Shown one piece after another: positions 7,083 through 17,697 of a DNA stretch of 64,000 nt. A program made the position numbers and the translations under genes. Positions within the stretch are counted from its first letter, which is position 1. The number at the start of each line of letters is the position of its first letter. Where the stretch lies: assembly GCF_001672755.1 (NCBI RefSeq), contig NZ_LZKI01000132.1:62001-126000 (forward strand). Direction: 5' to 3'. Below the pieces are notes generated by a model that was given only the letters and a program-made list of their open reading frames with translations, searched no databases and was not told the origin of the DNA. Origin of the DNA: Mycobacterium colombiense. Lineage in GTDB: Bacteria; Actinomycetota; Actinomycetes; Mycobacteriales; Mycobacteriaceae.

Positions 7083-7700
7083 TCAGTGCCGGTGGGTGTT
7101 GTCGTGTTGGCGGGGGTCGCCGGGATGCTCGTAGCCGGGCGCCAGCTTCACCAGCGCGGCGCGGCGCGCGTCCAGCCACAACCGGAAGGCGCGCCGCCGT
7201 GCGGCGCCGCGCAGGTGCTCCTCGATCGCCGATCGCACCTCATCCAGCGGTGGAGCCGCCGATGCCGTTGTGCACCAGCCATCTTCGACCTGTTGCGTCG
7301 CGGCGAAGCGCAGCGGGTTGCGGGCGTGATAGGCGGCCACATCGGAGTCGGTCACCCGCACCTCGGCGGTGACGTCGGCGAACAGCGCCCGGGCGCGCGG
7401 ATCGGCCAGCACGGCGGCGGCGACGCTGCCGATCTCGAGCCGGGCGGTGACGTCGGGCAGCAGTTCGGCCTCGGACGGCGCGCCGCGCGCGCTCAGGCCG
7501 CGCGCCTCGGCCTCCGCGGCGACCACCCGCTCGGTGACGATGAGCTGGGTCAGCCACCGCCGCAGCTGGCGGCCCTCGCTGGTGCCGCTGACGGGCAGGG
7601 CGGCCGCTCCCCGGCCGGCGCGCAGCCGCGCCTCGGCGGCGTCCAGGACGCCGGGCGAAACGGGCACGCCGGCAACGGTCGCTATCGGATGGATGCTCAT
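7083..7700 (-). CDS. fabD2: 'FabD2' family protein (Rv0649-like), function doubtful
   Basis: 205-aa protein in the position of M. tuberculosis Rv0649, annotated FabD2 and reported as a second malonyl-CoA:AcpM transacylase. Length and sequence do not look like a FabD fold (~300 aa): only GTSEG (39-43) resembles GxSxG, and no GHSxGE, catalytic His or AGHSLGE region is seen. Instead it has a VAGVPV start (9-14), a helical LTQLIVTERVVAAEAEARGL, and TDSDVAAYHARNPLRF (117-132), which look like the non-catalytic N-terminal module of SurA/PrsA-type chaperones. No signal peptide. Start overlaps the mannosidase stop as ATGA. Confidence 0.75.
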   Translation of the reverse strand: MSIHPIATVAGVPVSPGVLDAAEARLRAGRGAAALPVSGTSEGRQLRRWLTQLIVTERVVAAEAEARGLSARGAPSEAELLPDVTARLEIGSVAAAVLADPRARALFADVTAEVRVTDSDVAAYHARNPLRFAATQQVEDGWCTTASAAPPLDEVRSAIEEHLRGAARRRAFRLWLDARRAALVKLAPGYEHPGDPRQHDNTHRH

Positions 7701-10700
7701 GTCACCGTCACCTTCACCGCCGGCGAGTAGAGGAGTCGGCCGGCGCAGCCGATTCGCACCAGCGCCCACCACTGGCCGGGTTCCAGCCAGGCCGGCGGGG
7801 TCAGCTGGAAGCCTAGGTCGACCGTGCCGCGGGCGGGTAGCACCGCGCCGAGGGCGCCCGGACCCATCCATTCCCAGGTGCCCCAGGGGCTGATCAGGTG
7901 CGCCTCCAGCGCCAACTCGGCGCCGGCATGGCTGCCGACCGTGATGGTCACGGCGCCTACCTCGCCGGGTGCGAGCGTGACCTCGGTGGGTCCGTCGACG
8001 AGGTAGACCAGCTCGCCCGCTGCCCCGCCCACGGTCACCACGCAGACGTCCTCGACGGGCTGGCGCCAGGACACCGGGACCTCGTCGCCGGTGACGCGGA
8101 GTTCGGCGCGGACCGGGTAGCAGCCGGGTTCGGCGCCATCCGGGACCGACACCAGTACGTCTTTGTATAAGAAGTCGCCGCCGCCGAGGGTGACGGGCAA
8201 CTCGGCGGGCCTGGCCTTCCAGCCGTCCGGACACCGGAGGGTGACGGCGCCGCGCAGCGCGGCGTCGGTGCTGTCGCAGGCCGCGGTGAGGCGCAGCGTC
8301 ACCGCGCCGCCGGCCTCCGCGCTCGCCTGCTGCGGGTGCAGGTGGGCGACCGCCGGTAGTCCGCCGAGCGGCGCGGGGCCGCGATTGTGCAGCCAATACC
8401 GGGCGTACAGCGGCTGCGCGGCCTCGGCGTGCGGGGCCAGAACGGCACCGCCGGCCGCGGCCCGCGACGCGTCCACCCGGGCCAGCACAGTCGACACCTG
8501 ATAGCCGTGCAGCTCGACCGCGGACACGGCTTCGGGGTGGGTTTCCAGCAGATCGGCGCGACGCAGGTCGCGCAGCGTCGCGACGTCGGAGTCGAGGACG
8601 ACGGGGGTGCCGGCGCCGGTGGTCTCCACCAGGCGCAAGGCCACCGCGGTCGGGTCCACCGGCGCCGCGCGGCCCTCGGTGAGTGGGTTGCCTGCGGCCT
8701 TGAGGGCGCCCAGCTGTACCGATTCGGGCTCGACGCGCAGCAGCGATCCGGCCGGCGGCAGCGCGTCCCGTCGCCGGCCCGGTGTGACGGCGAGCAGCGG
8801 CTGAGAGAACTGCGCGCTGCGGGTGGGGATCCCGGCCCGCCGCCAGTCGCCCGCCCCGCTGACCAACGCGTAGTCGAAGGCGTGGGTCCAGTGCTGCAGT
8901 TGGAAGTTGGAGCCGTCCGGCGCGGTGCGGCGTGGGTCGTCGATCCAGATGCCCGACGGCCAGCCGGTGCACGACCGCATCAGCGCGGTGTGCAGGGTGC
9001 CCTCGGTGTCGACGGCGAAGCTGGGCACCCCGCGGTTGAGCAGGGCGACGGTGTGGTCTTCGAAAGCGTCCGTTCCTGAGGGTGATTGCTGCGTCACGGC
9101 GACCTCGGCGTCGCCGAGGTCGCAGGCCACCGCGGCGATCGCCGCCCGCAGGTCGTCGTCGTCGCGGCCGTCGATGATCAGCACCGGCAGCGCCCGCGGC
9201 GCACGCAGGTCGGCGTCGGGCACCCACACCGCGTCCAGCGACGTCTCGGCCGGCACCCACACCAGGGCCCGGCCGGTCGCCGCCAACTGGCGCTCCAGCT
9301 CGTCGGCGTACGCGGGAGCGTCGGCCAGCACGGCCGCGGCGAAGGAGCTGCGGGTGGGGCCGCCGAGCGCGATGCGCACGTCGGGCAGGTTCGAATCGAC
9401 CTCGAGGTGGCCGTAGCGCGGCTTGCCGGCGGCGCTGCAGGTGGCCGTGACGCCGGCGCGCACCAGCGCGACCATCAGCTCCCGGGCCAGCGGCCCGGCC
9501 ATCGCCTCGGTCGGCGACACCACCTCGGCGACCGACACGGCCCGCACGCCGGTGCCCGACACCCGGATCCGGGCCGCCGAGGAAAGGCCGAACCAGCCGT
9601 ACGCCGGGTTGTCCAAGGTCCACAGGTGCCGGCCGGTGTCCACCGAGCGGGAGCCGCCGGGGCCGTCATGGAGCAGCGCGAAACCGCGGCCGACGACGGC
9701 GTCGCCCACCTCGCTGACCGGCATGGCGCCCGGCACCGGGCACGGCCAGCGCAGCCGCACCAGCTGATCGGCGCCGCTGAACTCGTCGACGGTGGTGCGG
9801 CAGTCCACGCGCGCGACGCCGCGCCACAGGGTCAGGGTCTGGGTGTAGCGCAGCAGCGTGCCGATCCGGCCGTGCACCACCAGGCGCTCACCGAGCGGCC
9901 CGTGGAAGGCCTGCACCCGCGCGGGCTCTTCGGACGAGCACACCACCGGCCCCTTGGGCAGCAGGTGCCACGGGCCCTCACCCTGGTTCGGGTGCGCCGG
10001 GTACTCCTCGTAAACCGCGAGCTCGTTGCCCAACCGGCCGGCGGCAATCAGCTCGCGGCCGTCCTGCAGCAGCGAGGCGACCCCGCCGCCACGCGCCGGG
10101 TCGACCCGGACGCGGTAGTGCTCGTTGGCGATCACCGATCCCGCCACCGGTTCCCAGCCGGCCGCCTCGCCCCGGCCGGGCCCGGGCTCCAGCCGGTACG
10201 CCCGCCACCCCAACGACGGCACCTCGCGCGCCAGCCAGCTGACCGACCGGCCGTCGTGCTCGACGTGCGCCGCCAGCTCGGCACCGTCGGCGTCGAGCAC
10301 CCGCACCCGGGCGCCCAGCGGCCTGTCGAGGCGCGCGGTGACGATGTCGCTGCGCCGGCAGGTCAGCGGATTCCACACGATCACGTCGCCCTCGCCGGAA
10401 CCGACCTCGCCGGACAGCAACGCCAGCGCGTTGTCGCGCGCCGCGCGGCCCAGCTCCCAGGCGTCGCGCCATCCGGTCAGCAGGTCGAGGTACACCTGGT
10501 CGGATTCCGAGCCGGTGATGGCGTCGTGGTGCGCGCCGTAGACCAGCTGCACCCACGCCTTGGCCAGGGCGGCCTGCGGGTATTCGGCGCCGGTCAGCAC
10601 CCCGGCGAACACCGCGAAACGCTCGGCCTGCAGCACGGCGTTCTCGGCGGCCCGGTTGGCCTGCTTGGTGTCGATGTAGGACACGTCCTTGCCGGTGTAG

Positions 10701-11875
10701 ATCGGGTTCATGTCCCGGGTCTGCGGTGACGGCACGCGGTCGCGCCGCGCCAGTTCGGCGCGCACCGCCGCGAAGAACTCGCACGGCAGCGCGCACACGA
10801 AGCGCGGCCAGGTGTAGCGGGCGGCCCAGTCGCGGTGGATGTCGGTGACCCACTTGTTCGGCGGGGTGTAGTCGGTGCCGACGGGCAGCAACACGTTACG
10901 GGTCAGTGCGACCTTCTTGAGCTGCTCGAACAGCTCATATGTGGCGTCCTCGGCCTCGCCCAGCGACGCCGCGGAGTCCATCCACCAGCCCGCCGAATAG
11001 TGCGCGGGCATGTAGTGGGTGAGCAGGCCGCGGCCCGACGGCGAGATCCACTCGAACTCGCTGGCGAACTGCATGCGCTCGACGTCGCCGCCCAGCGCCG
11101 GGCCCCACTGGTGGTGCGGTCCCCTGGCCCACGAACTCGACGTCAGGCCGGCGTCGGCGGCCATCCCCGGGAACTGCGGATCGTGGCCGAACACGTCCAG
11201 CTGCCACGCGGTGGCCGGGTTGGCCCCCATGATGTGACGCTGGAAACCCATGCCGTGCACCAGGTTTCGAATCGTCGTTTCCGGGCTGGTGAGGTTGGTG
11301 TTGGGCTCGTTGTAGGTGCCGCCCATCACCTCGACGCGGCCCTGGCCGATGAACCGGCGCAGGTCGGCCCGGTCCTCGGGGCGGGTGTCCCAGTACGGCT
11401 TTAGGTAGTCGACCTCGGCCAGCACGAACTTGTAGTCGGGGTCGCGGCGCGCCATCTCCAGGTGCGCGTGCACCAGGTCGAAGCCGTTGCGCTGGCGGGC
11501 CCGGCCCGGCGGGTCCTCGGTCCACTCGCTGGTATAGGCGCCCTGGGTGTTCCACCACACCGGGTCGTAGTGGAAATGGCTGACCATGAACATGGTCCAG
11601 CCGGGCTCGGCCACGGTGAACTCGAACGGCAGCCGCTGACCGCCGGAAAGCGCCCGCGCGGGCCGGCGCTGGCCGACGACGGCCTCGTCGACGCTCACCG
11701 CCACCTCAACGAACTCGTCCCCGGGCTCGGCCACCGCCCGCCCGCGCAGGCCGCGGCCGTCGATGCGGATCGGCGTGGGTTCGGCGCACTCGGACACGGT
11801 GACGCGGACCAGTTGCAGCGGCGCGTCCGGGGGCCCGACGAAGAGCTCGGTCGGCTCGGCCTTGGTTATTCGCAT
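7697..11875 (-). CDS. glycoside hydrolase family 38 alpha-mannosidase
   Basis: Large (1392 aa) retaining alpha-mannosidase, Rv0648-like, that would hydrolyse terminal alpha-mannosyl residues using a zinc-bound site. The GH38 zinc/active-site motif HFHYDPVWW is at 100-108 and the nucleophile region WQLDVFGHDPQ places Asp227 as nucleophile. N-terminal beta region, catalytic alpha/beta barrel (~90-420), helical bundle and long beta-sandwich C-terminus follow. No signal peptide is visible, so a cytoplasmic role in mannoside turnover is likely. It seems longer than the ~1215 aa I recall for M. tuberculosis. First gene of a three-gene operon, divergent from the DinB gene. Confidence 0.92.
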   Translation of the reverse strand: MRITKAEPTELFVGPPDAPLQLVRVTVSECAEPTPIRIDGRGLRGRAVAEPGDEFVEVAVSVDEAVVGQRRPARALSGGQRLPFEFTVAEPGWTMFMVSHFHYDPVWWNTQGAYTSEWTEDPPGRARQRNGFDLVHAHLEMARRDPDYKFVLAEVDYLKPYWDTRPEDRADLRRFIGQGRVEVMGGTYNEPNTNLTSPETTIRNLVHGMGFQRHIMGANPATAWQLDVFGHDPQFPGMAADAGLTSSSWARGPHHQWGPALGGDVERMQFASEFEWISPSGRGLLTHYMPAHYSAGWWMDSAASLGEAEDATYELFEQLKKVALTRNVLLPVGTDYTPPNKWVTDIHRDWAARYTWPRFVCALPCEFFAAVRAELARRDRVPSPQTRDMNPIYTGKDVSYIDTKQANRAAENAVLQAERFAVFAGVLTGAEYPQAALAKAWVQLVYGAHHDAITGSESDQVYLDLLTGWRDAWELGRAARDNALALLSGEVGSGEGDVIVWNPLTCRRSDIVTARLDRPLGARVRVLDADGAELAAHVEHDGRSVSWLAREVPSLGWRAYRLEPGPGRGEAAGWEPVAGSVIANEHYRVRVDPARGGGVASLLQDGRELIAAGRLGNELAVYEEYPAHPNQGEGPWHLLPKGPVVCSSEEPARVQAFHGPLGERLVVHGRIGTLLRYTQTLTLWRGVARVDCRTTVDEFSGADQLVRLRWPCPVPGAMPVSEVGDAVVGRGFALLHDGPGGSRSVDTGRHLWTLDNPAYGWFGLSSAARIRVSGTGVRAVSVAEVVSPTEAMAGPLARELMVALVRAGVTATCSAAGKPRYGHLEVDSNLPDVRIALGGPTRSSFAAAVLADAPAYADELERQLAATGRALVWVPAETSLDAVWVPDADLRAPRALPVLIIDGRDDDDLRAAIAAVACDLGDAEVAVTQQSPSGTDAFEDHTVALLNRGVPSFAVDTEGTLHTALMRSCTGWPSGIWIDDPRRTAPDGSNFQLQHWTHAFDYALVSGAGDWRRAGIPTRSAQFSQPLLAVTPGRRRDALPPAGSLLRVEPESVQLGALKAAGNPLTEGRAAPVDPTAVALRLVETTGAGTPVVLDSDVATLRDLRRADLLETHPEAVSAVELHGYQVSTVLARVDASRAAAGGAVLAPHAEAAQPLYARYWLHNRGPAPLGGLPAVAHLHPQQASAEAGGAVTLRLTAACDSTDAALRGAVTLRCPDGWKARPAELPVTLGGGDFLYKDVLVSVPDGAEPGCYPVRAELRVTGDEVPVSWRQPVEDVCVVTVGGAAGELVYLVDGPTEVTLAPGEVGAVTITVGSHAGAELALEAHLISPWGTWEWMGPGALGAVLPARGTVDLGFQLTPPAWLEPGQWWALVRIGCAGRLLYSPAVKVTVT

Positions 11876-11918
11876 GCCGAAACCACCTGCATTACCGCAC
11901 CTTACGGCGCGCGCGACC

Positions 11919-11924
11919 TAGGAT
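11919..11924 (+). promoter_or_regulatory. -10 element giving a leaderless dinB-family transcript
   Basis: TAGGAT lies 6 nt before the ATG at 11931, so transcription would start at the A of the start codon. No Shine-Dalgarno is present. This spacing is typical of mycobacterial leaderless mRNAs. Confidence 0.5.
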
Positions 11925-11930
11925 CGACCA

Positions 11931-12545
11931 ATGCCCGCCCTCGCCCCACCGGTCGCCGACGAACGCAGCGCCCTGCGCGAATTCCTGGCGTTTCACCAGA
12001 GCGCGTATTTCGCGGTCAGCCTCGGCCTCACCGACGATCAGGCCCGGTCCGCGCCCTCGGTCAGCGCGCTGTCGATCGGCGGGCTGGTCAAGCACGCGAC
12101 CGGAATGCAGCACAGCTGGATGGCGCGCGTCGCCGCCGCACCGGACGCGCCGGCGAAAGACCCGCGACCCTTCGAACAGATCGCCGCGGAGTTCGCCGAC
12201 CAGCATGTGATGCGGCCCGACGAGACGCTGGCCGGGTTGCTGGGGGCGTTCGAGGCGCAGAACGCGACCTCGCTGCGGCTGGTGGAGACCGCCGACCTGG
12301 ACGCCGCCGTGCCCGTTCCGCACGACATCCCGTGGTTTCCGAAGAACCAGCAGGCCTGGTCGGTGCGCTGGGTGATCCTGCACGTGATCAACGAGCTGGC
12401 CCGGCATGCCGGGCACGCCGACATCATCCGGGAGACGATCGACGGCGCCACCATGTACGAGTTGATCGCCGCGCGGGAGGACTGGGCGATCGAGGGCTGG
12501 GTGCAGCCGTGGAAAAGCGGGGACAGCGGCGGGCGGCCGAGTTAG
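11931..12545 (+). CDS. DinB superfamily protein (mycothiol-dependent enzyme-like)
   Basis: 204-aa four-helix-bundle protein of the DinB/DUF664 class, which includes mycothiol- or bacillithiol-dependent transferases. Metal-binding histidines are placed as in the family: LVKHATGMQHSWM (H62 and H67) and INELARHAGHADIIRE near 156-171. No cysteine-based site. It starts with MPALAPPVADERSALREFLAFHQ, probably from a leaderless mRNA. The thiol cofactor and substrate are unknown. It is followed by the UbiB-like kinase on the same strand, 41 nt downstream. Confidence 0.82.
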   Translation: MPALAPPVADERSALREFLAFHQSAYFAVSLGLTDDQARSAPSVSALSIGGLVKHATGMQHSWMARVAAAPDAPAKDPRPFEQIAAEFADQHVMRPDETLAGLLGAFEAQNATSLRLVETADLDAAVPVPHDIPWFPKNQQAWSVRWVILHVINELARHAGHADIIRETIDGATMYELIAAREDWAIEGWVQPWKSGDSGGRPS

Positions 12546-12586
12546 AGGATTGGGACTCATCCGTGCCGATTTGGCACACTGCACAG

Positions 12587-13933
12587 ATGAGCTCCGCCAA
12601 ACATCGAGAGGGCGCCAAGCTCGACCGGGTGCCGTTGCCGGTCGAAGCGGCCCGGGTTGCCGTAACAGGTTGGCAGGTCACCCGCACCGCGGCTCGCATC
12701 GTCACCAAGCTGCCGGGCAGGGGTCCGTGGCAGCAGAAGGTGATCAAGCAGCTCCCCCAGACCTTCGCCGACCTGGGACCGACGTACGTCAAGTTCGGCC
12801 AGATCATCGCGTCCAGTCCCGGTGCGTTCGGTGAATCGCTGTCCCGGGAGTTCCGCGGCCTGCTCGACCGGGTGCCGCCCGCCGACGCCGACGAGGTGCA
12901 CAAACTCTTCGTCGAAGACCTCGGCGGTGACCCGTCGGAGCTGTTCGCCAAATGGGACGAGACACCGTTCGCGTCGGCGTCCATCGCGCAGGTGCACTAC
13001 GCCACCCTGCACAGCGGCGAGGAGGTCGTCGTCAAGATCCAGCGCCCGGGCATCCGGCGCCGGGTCGCGGCCGACCTGCAGATCCTGAAGCGTTTCGCCC
13101 AGGCCGTCGAACTGGCCAAGCTGGGCCGCCGGCTCTCGGCGCAGGACGTGGTCGCCGACTTCTCCGACAACCTGGCCGAGGAGCTGAACTTCCGGCTGGA
13201 GGCGCAGTCGATGGAGGCGTGGGTGTCGCACCTGCACGCCTCCCCGCTGGGCAAGAACATCCGGGTGCCGCAGGTGTACTGGGACTTCACCAGCGACCGC
13301 GTGCTGACCATGGAACGGGTGCACGGCATCCGCATCGACGACGTCGCCGCCATCCGCAAGGCCGGCTTCGACGGCACCGAACTGGTCAAGGCGCTGCTGT
13401 TCTCGCTGTTCGAGGGCGGGCTGCGGCACGGGCTGTTCCACGGCGACCTGCACGCCGGCAACCTCTACGTCGACGACCAGGGCCGCATCGTCTTCTTCGA
13501 CTTCGGGATCATGGGCCGCATCGACCCGCGCACCCGCTGGCTGCTGCGCGAGCTGGTGTACGCGCTGCTGGTCAAGAAGGACCACGCGGCGGCGGGCAAG
13601 ATCGTCGTGCTGATGGGCGCCGTCGGCACCATGAAGCCGGAGGCCGAGGCCGCCAAGGACCTGGAGAAGTTCGCGACCCCGCTGACCATGTCGACGCTGG
13701 GCGACATGTCCTACGCCGACATCGGCCGCCAGCTGTCGACGCTGGCCGACGCCTACGACGTCAAGCTCCCCCGCGAGCTGGTGCTGATCGGCAAGCAATT
13801 CCTCTACGTCGAGCGGTACATGAAGCTGCTGGCGCCCAAGTGGCAGATGATGTCGGATCCGCAACTGACGGGCTATTTCGCGAACTTCATGGTCGAAGTC
13901 AGTCGCGAGCACTCCTCCGACGTCGAGGTTTAG
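12587..13933 (+). CDS. ABC1/AarF (UbiB) family atypical kinase
   Basis: 448-aa member of the ABC1/ADCK family (Rv0647c-like). Family signatures are present: KxGQ-type KFGQIIASSP (nucleotide/lipid control), AS(A)SIAQVH, the ATP lysine in VVVKIQRPG, catalytic FHGDLHAGNL and metal-binding FFDFGIMGR. Relatives assist quinone biosynthesis or lipid homeostasis. ATG 12587 (MSSAKHREG) is chosen; a GTG at 12563 would add eight residues. No transmembrane segment is evident. It is followed 11 nt later by lipG, suggesting cotranscription. Confidence 0.88.
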   Translation: MSSAKHREGAKLDRVPLPVEAARVAVTGWQVTRTAARIVTKLPGRGPWQQKVIKQLPQTFADLGPTYVKFGQIIASSPGAFGESLSREFRGLLDRVPPADADEVHKLFVEDLGGDPSELFAKWDETPFASASIAQVHYATLHSGEEVVVKIQRPGIRRRVAADLQILKRFAQAVELAKLGRRLSAQDVVADFSDNLAEELNFRLEAQSMEAWVSHLHASPLGKNIRVPQVYWDFTSDRVLTMERVHGIRIDDVAAIRKAGFDGTELVKALLFSLFEGGLRHGLFHGDLHAGNLYVDDQGRIVFFDFGIMGRIDPRTRWLLRELVYALLVKKDHAAAGKIVVLMGAVGTMKPEAEAAKDLEKFATPLTMSTLGDMSYADIGRQLSTLADAYDVKLPRELVLIGKQFLYVERYMKLLAPKWQMMSDPQLTGYFANFMVEVSREHSSDVEV

Positions 13934-13944
13934 GAGCTTCTCTG

Positions 13945-15799
<1,855 letters not shown>

Positions 15800-15809
15800 C
15801 GCCCGGGCT

Positions 15810-15833
15810 GGGTGGACGCGAACCAGTCCACCC
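15810..15833 (+). terminator. hairpin after mmaA1
   Basis: GGGTGGAC / GTCCACCC, a perfect 8-bp stem with an 8-nt loop, starts 11 nt after the mmaA1 stop and is followed by TGCAAAA. It probably ends the lipG-mmaA1 transcript before mmaA4. Confidence 0.6.
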
Positions 15834-15996
15834 TGCAAAAGTAGACTCCGTATCCGCGGTCGGGCCCGCGACGCGCACCCGTACCCTTTTCGAAAATACG
15901 CCTCGACGTTGGGTATCGTTGCTGGTCAAACGCGACCCCTCCGATGCGTGCGCGGGTTGTAGGAAGTGAACCTCATCGGAGGAGAACAGGACGAAC

Positions 15997-16893
15997 ATGG
16001 CTGAGCAACCGACTAGCCCGACGAAGACGCGGACGCGTTCGGAGGACATCCAGGCGCATTACGACGTTTCCGACGACTTCTTCGGCCTGTTCCAGGACCC
16101 CTCGCGGATCTACAGCTGCGCCTACTTCGAGCGCGACGACATGAGCCTGGAAGAGGCCCAGTACGCCAAGATCGACCTCAACCTGGACAAGCTGGACCTC
16201 AAGCCGGGCATGACCCTGCTCGACATCGGCTGCGGGTGGGGCACCACGATGAAGCGCGCCGTCGAGCGGTTCGACGTCAACGTCATCGGCCTGACGCTGT
16301 CCAAGAACCAGCACGCCCGCGCCCAGGCGCTGCTCGATTCCACGGACACCGGCCGCTCCCGCCAGGTCCGCCTGCAGAACTGGGAGGACTTCAACGAGCC
16401 CGTCGACCGCATCGTGTCGATCGAGGCCTTCGAGCACTTCGGTCACGAGAACTATGACGATTTCTTCAAGCGGACCTTCGACATCATGCCCGACGACGGC
16501 CGGATGACCGTTCAGAGCAGCGTCAGCTACCACCCGTACGACCTGGCCGCCCGCGGCAAGAAGCTGAGCTTCGAGACGGCGCGGTTCATCAAGTTCATCG
16601 TCACCGAGATCTTCCCGGGCGGCCGGCTGCCGTCCACCCAGATGATGGTCGATCACGGCGAGAAGGCGGGATTTATTGTGCCCGAGCCGCTTTCGCTGCG
16701 GCCGCACTACATCAAGACGCTGCACATCTGGGGCGACACACTCGAGTCGAACCGGGAGAAGGCCATCGAGGTCACCTCCGAAGAGGTCTACAACCGCTAC
16801 ATCAAGTACCTGCGCGGCTGCGAGCACTACTTCGGCGACGAGATGCTCGACGTCAGCTTGGTGACCTACCTCAAGCCGGGCGCCTCGAACTAG
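15997..16893 (+). CDS. mmaA4: mycolic acid methyltransferase MmaA4 (Hma)
   Basis: 298-aa SAM-dependent enzyme that forms the hydroxymycolate precursor of keto- and methoxymycolates. It closely resembles M. tuberculosis MmaA4: [20 protein letters not shown] near the start, SAM loop [51 protein letters not shown] and the C-terminus [17 protein letters not shown] lies about 14-18 nt upstream of the ATG, with AGGA nearer. In M. tuberculosis mmaA3 and mmaA2 lie between mmaA4 and mmaA1; here they are missing. Confidence 0.93.
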   Translation: MAEQPTSPTKTRTRSEDIQAHYDVSDDFFGLFQDPSRIYSCAYFERDDMSLEEAQYAKIDLNLDKLDLKPGMTLLDIGCGWGTTMKRAVERFDVNVIGLTLSKNQHARAQALLDSTDTGRSRQVRLQNWEDFNEPVDRIVSIEAFEHFGHENYDDFFKRTFDIMPDDGRMTVQSSVSYHPYDLAARGKKLSFETARFIKFIVTEIFPGGRLPSTQMMVDHGEKAGFIVPEPLSLRPHYIKTLHIWGDTLESNREKAIEVTSEEVYNRYIKYLRGCEHYFGDEMLDVSLVTYLKPGASN

Positions 16894-16995
16894 TCGGCCT
16901 TATTTTCGCGCCGCCCGTCGGATTGGCGCTGCGCGGTTCGTCGAGTAGGTAGAGAGTGGAGCACACGGCTTCGCTCACTACCGGAGGTGACGAAC

Positions 16996-17694
16996 ATGCA
17001 GTACTTCGCCTTGTTGATCAGCAAGGAACAGGACCGTACGCCCGACGATGCCGCCACCGCGATGGCGGCCTGGGAGAACTTCCACGCCAAGGCCGCATCG
17101 GCGATCAAGGCCGGTGACGCGCTGGCCCCCGCGGCGGCCGCGGCGGTGATCAACGGCGGCCCGGACGCGCCGACCGTCACCGACGGCCCCTTCGCCGAGA
17201 CCGCCGAGGTGGCGTGCGGCTACTACGTCTTCGAAGCGGACAACCTGGACGAGGCCCTCGCACTGGCGCGTGACGTCCCGATCGCCGCGTTCGGGGCGGT
17301 GGAGCTGTGGCCGGTGGTCCAGTCGATCGAGCCGGCGCGCAACCTGACCGGCAACGACTGGCTCGCGCTCCTGCTGGAACCCCCCGCCACCGCGCACACG
17401 CCGGGCACCCCCGAGTGGGAGGCGGTCGCCGCCAAGCACGCGGATCTGCACGCCGCCGCCGGTGATCACGTGCTGGGCGGTGCCGCGTTGCACGACCGTT
17501 CCACGGCGACGACCGTGCGGGTGCGCGATGGCGAGGTCCTCATCACGGACGGGCCCTATGTCGAGGGCGCCGAGATCGCGACCGGGATCTACCTGCTGGG
17601 CGCCACCGACCGCGACGAGGCGATCAAGATCGCGTCGATGATCCCCGCCTCGACCGTGCAGGTGCGCCAACTGGCGGGCATCTCCAGCCTGTAG
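16996..17694 (+). CDS. tandem YCII/DGPF domain protein
   Basis: 232-aa protein made of two YCII-like domains, each with the DGPF-type motif (TVTDGPFAETAEVACGYYVF near 59-78 and LITDGPYVEGAEIATGIYLL in the second half). Such proteins are the hallmark partner of ECF42 sigma factors; their function is unresolved (possibly a small-molecule sensor or enzyme). GGAGG is 8 nt before the ATG at 16996. The sigma factor gene follows after 3 nt, so the two are cotranscribed. Confidence 0.88.
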   Translation: MQYFALLISKEQDRTPDDAATAMAAWENFHAKAASAIKAGDALAPAAAAAVINGGPDAPTVTDGPFAETAEVACGYYVFEADNLDEALALARDVPIAAFGAVELWPVVQSIEPARNLTGNDWLALLLEPPATAHTPGTPEWEAVAAKHADLHAAAGDHVLGGAALHDRSTATTVRVRDGEVLITDGPYVEGAEIATGIYLLGATDRDEAIKIASMIPASTVQVRQLAGISSL

Positions 17695-17697
17695 CGA

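Noticed and set aside
7701-9623. Upstream extension of the 'FabD2' frame to 846 codons
   Set aside because: The extra part runs out of frame through the GH38 gene and is Arg-rich noise; ATG 7700 with ATGA overlap is the real start.
11462-12586. Long upstream extension of the ABC1 kinase frame
   Set aside because: It overlaps the mannosidase and DinB genes in another frame; protein similarity begins at MSSAKHREG.
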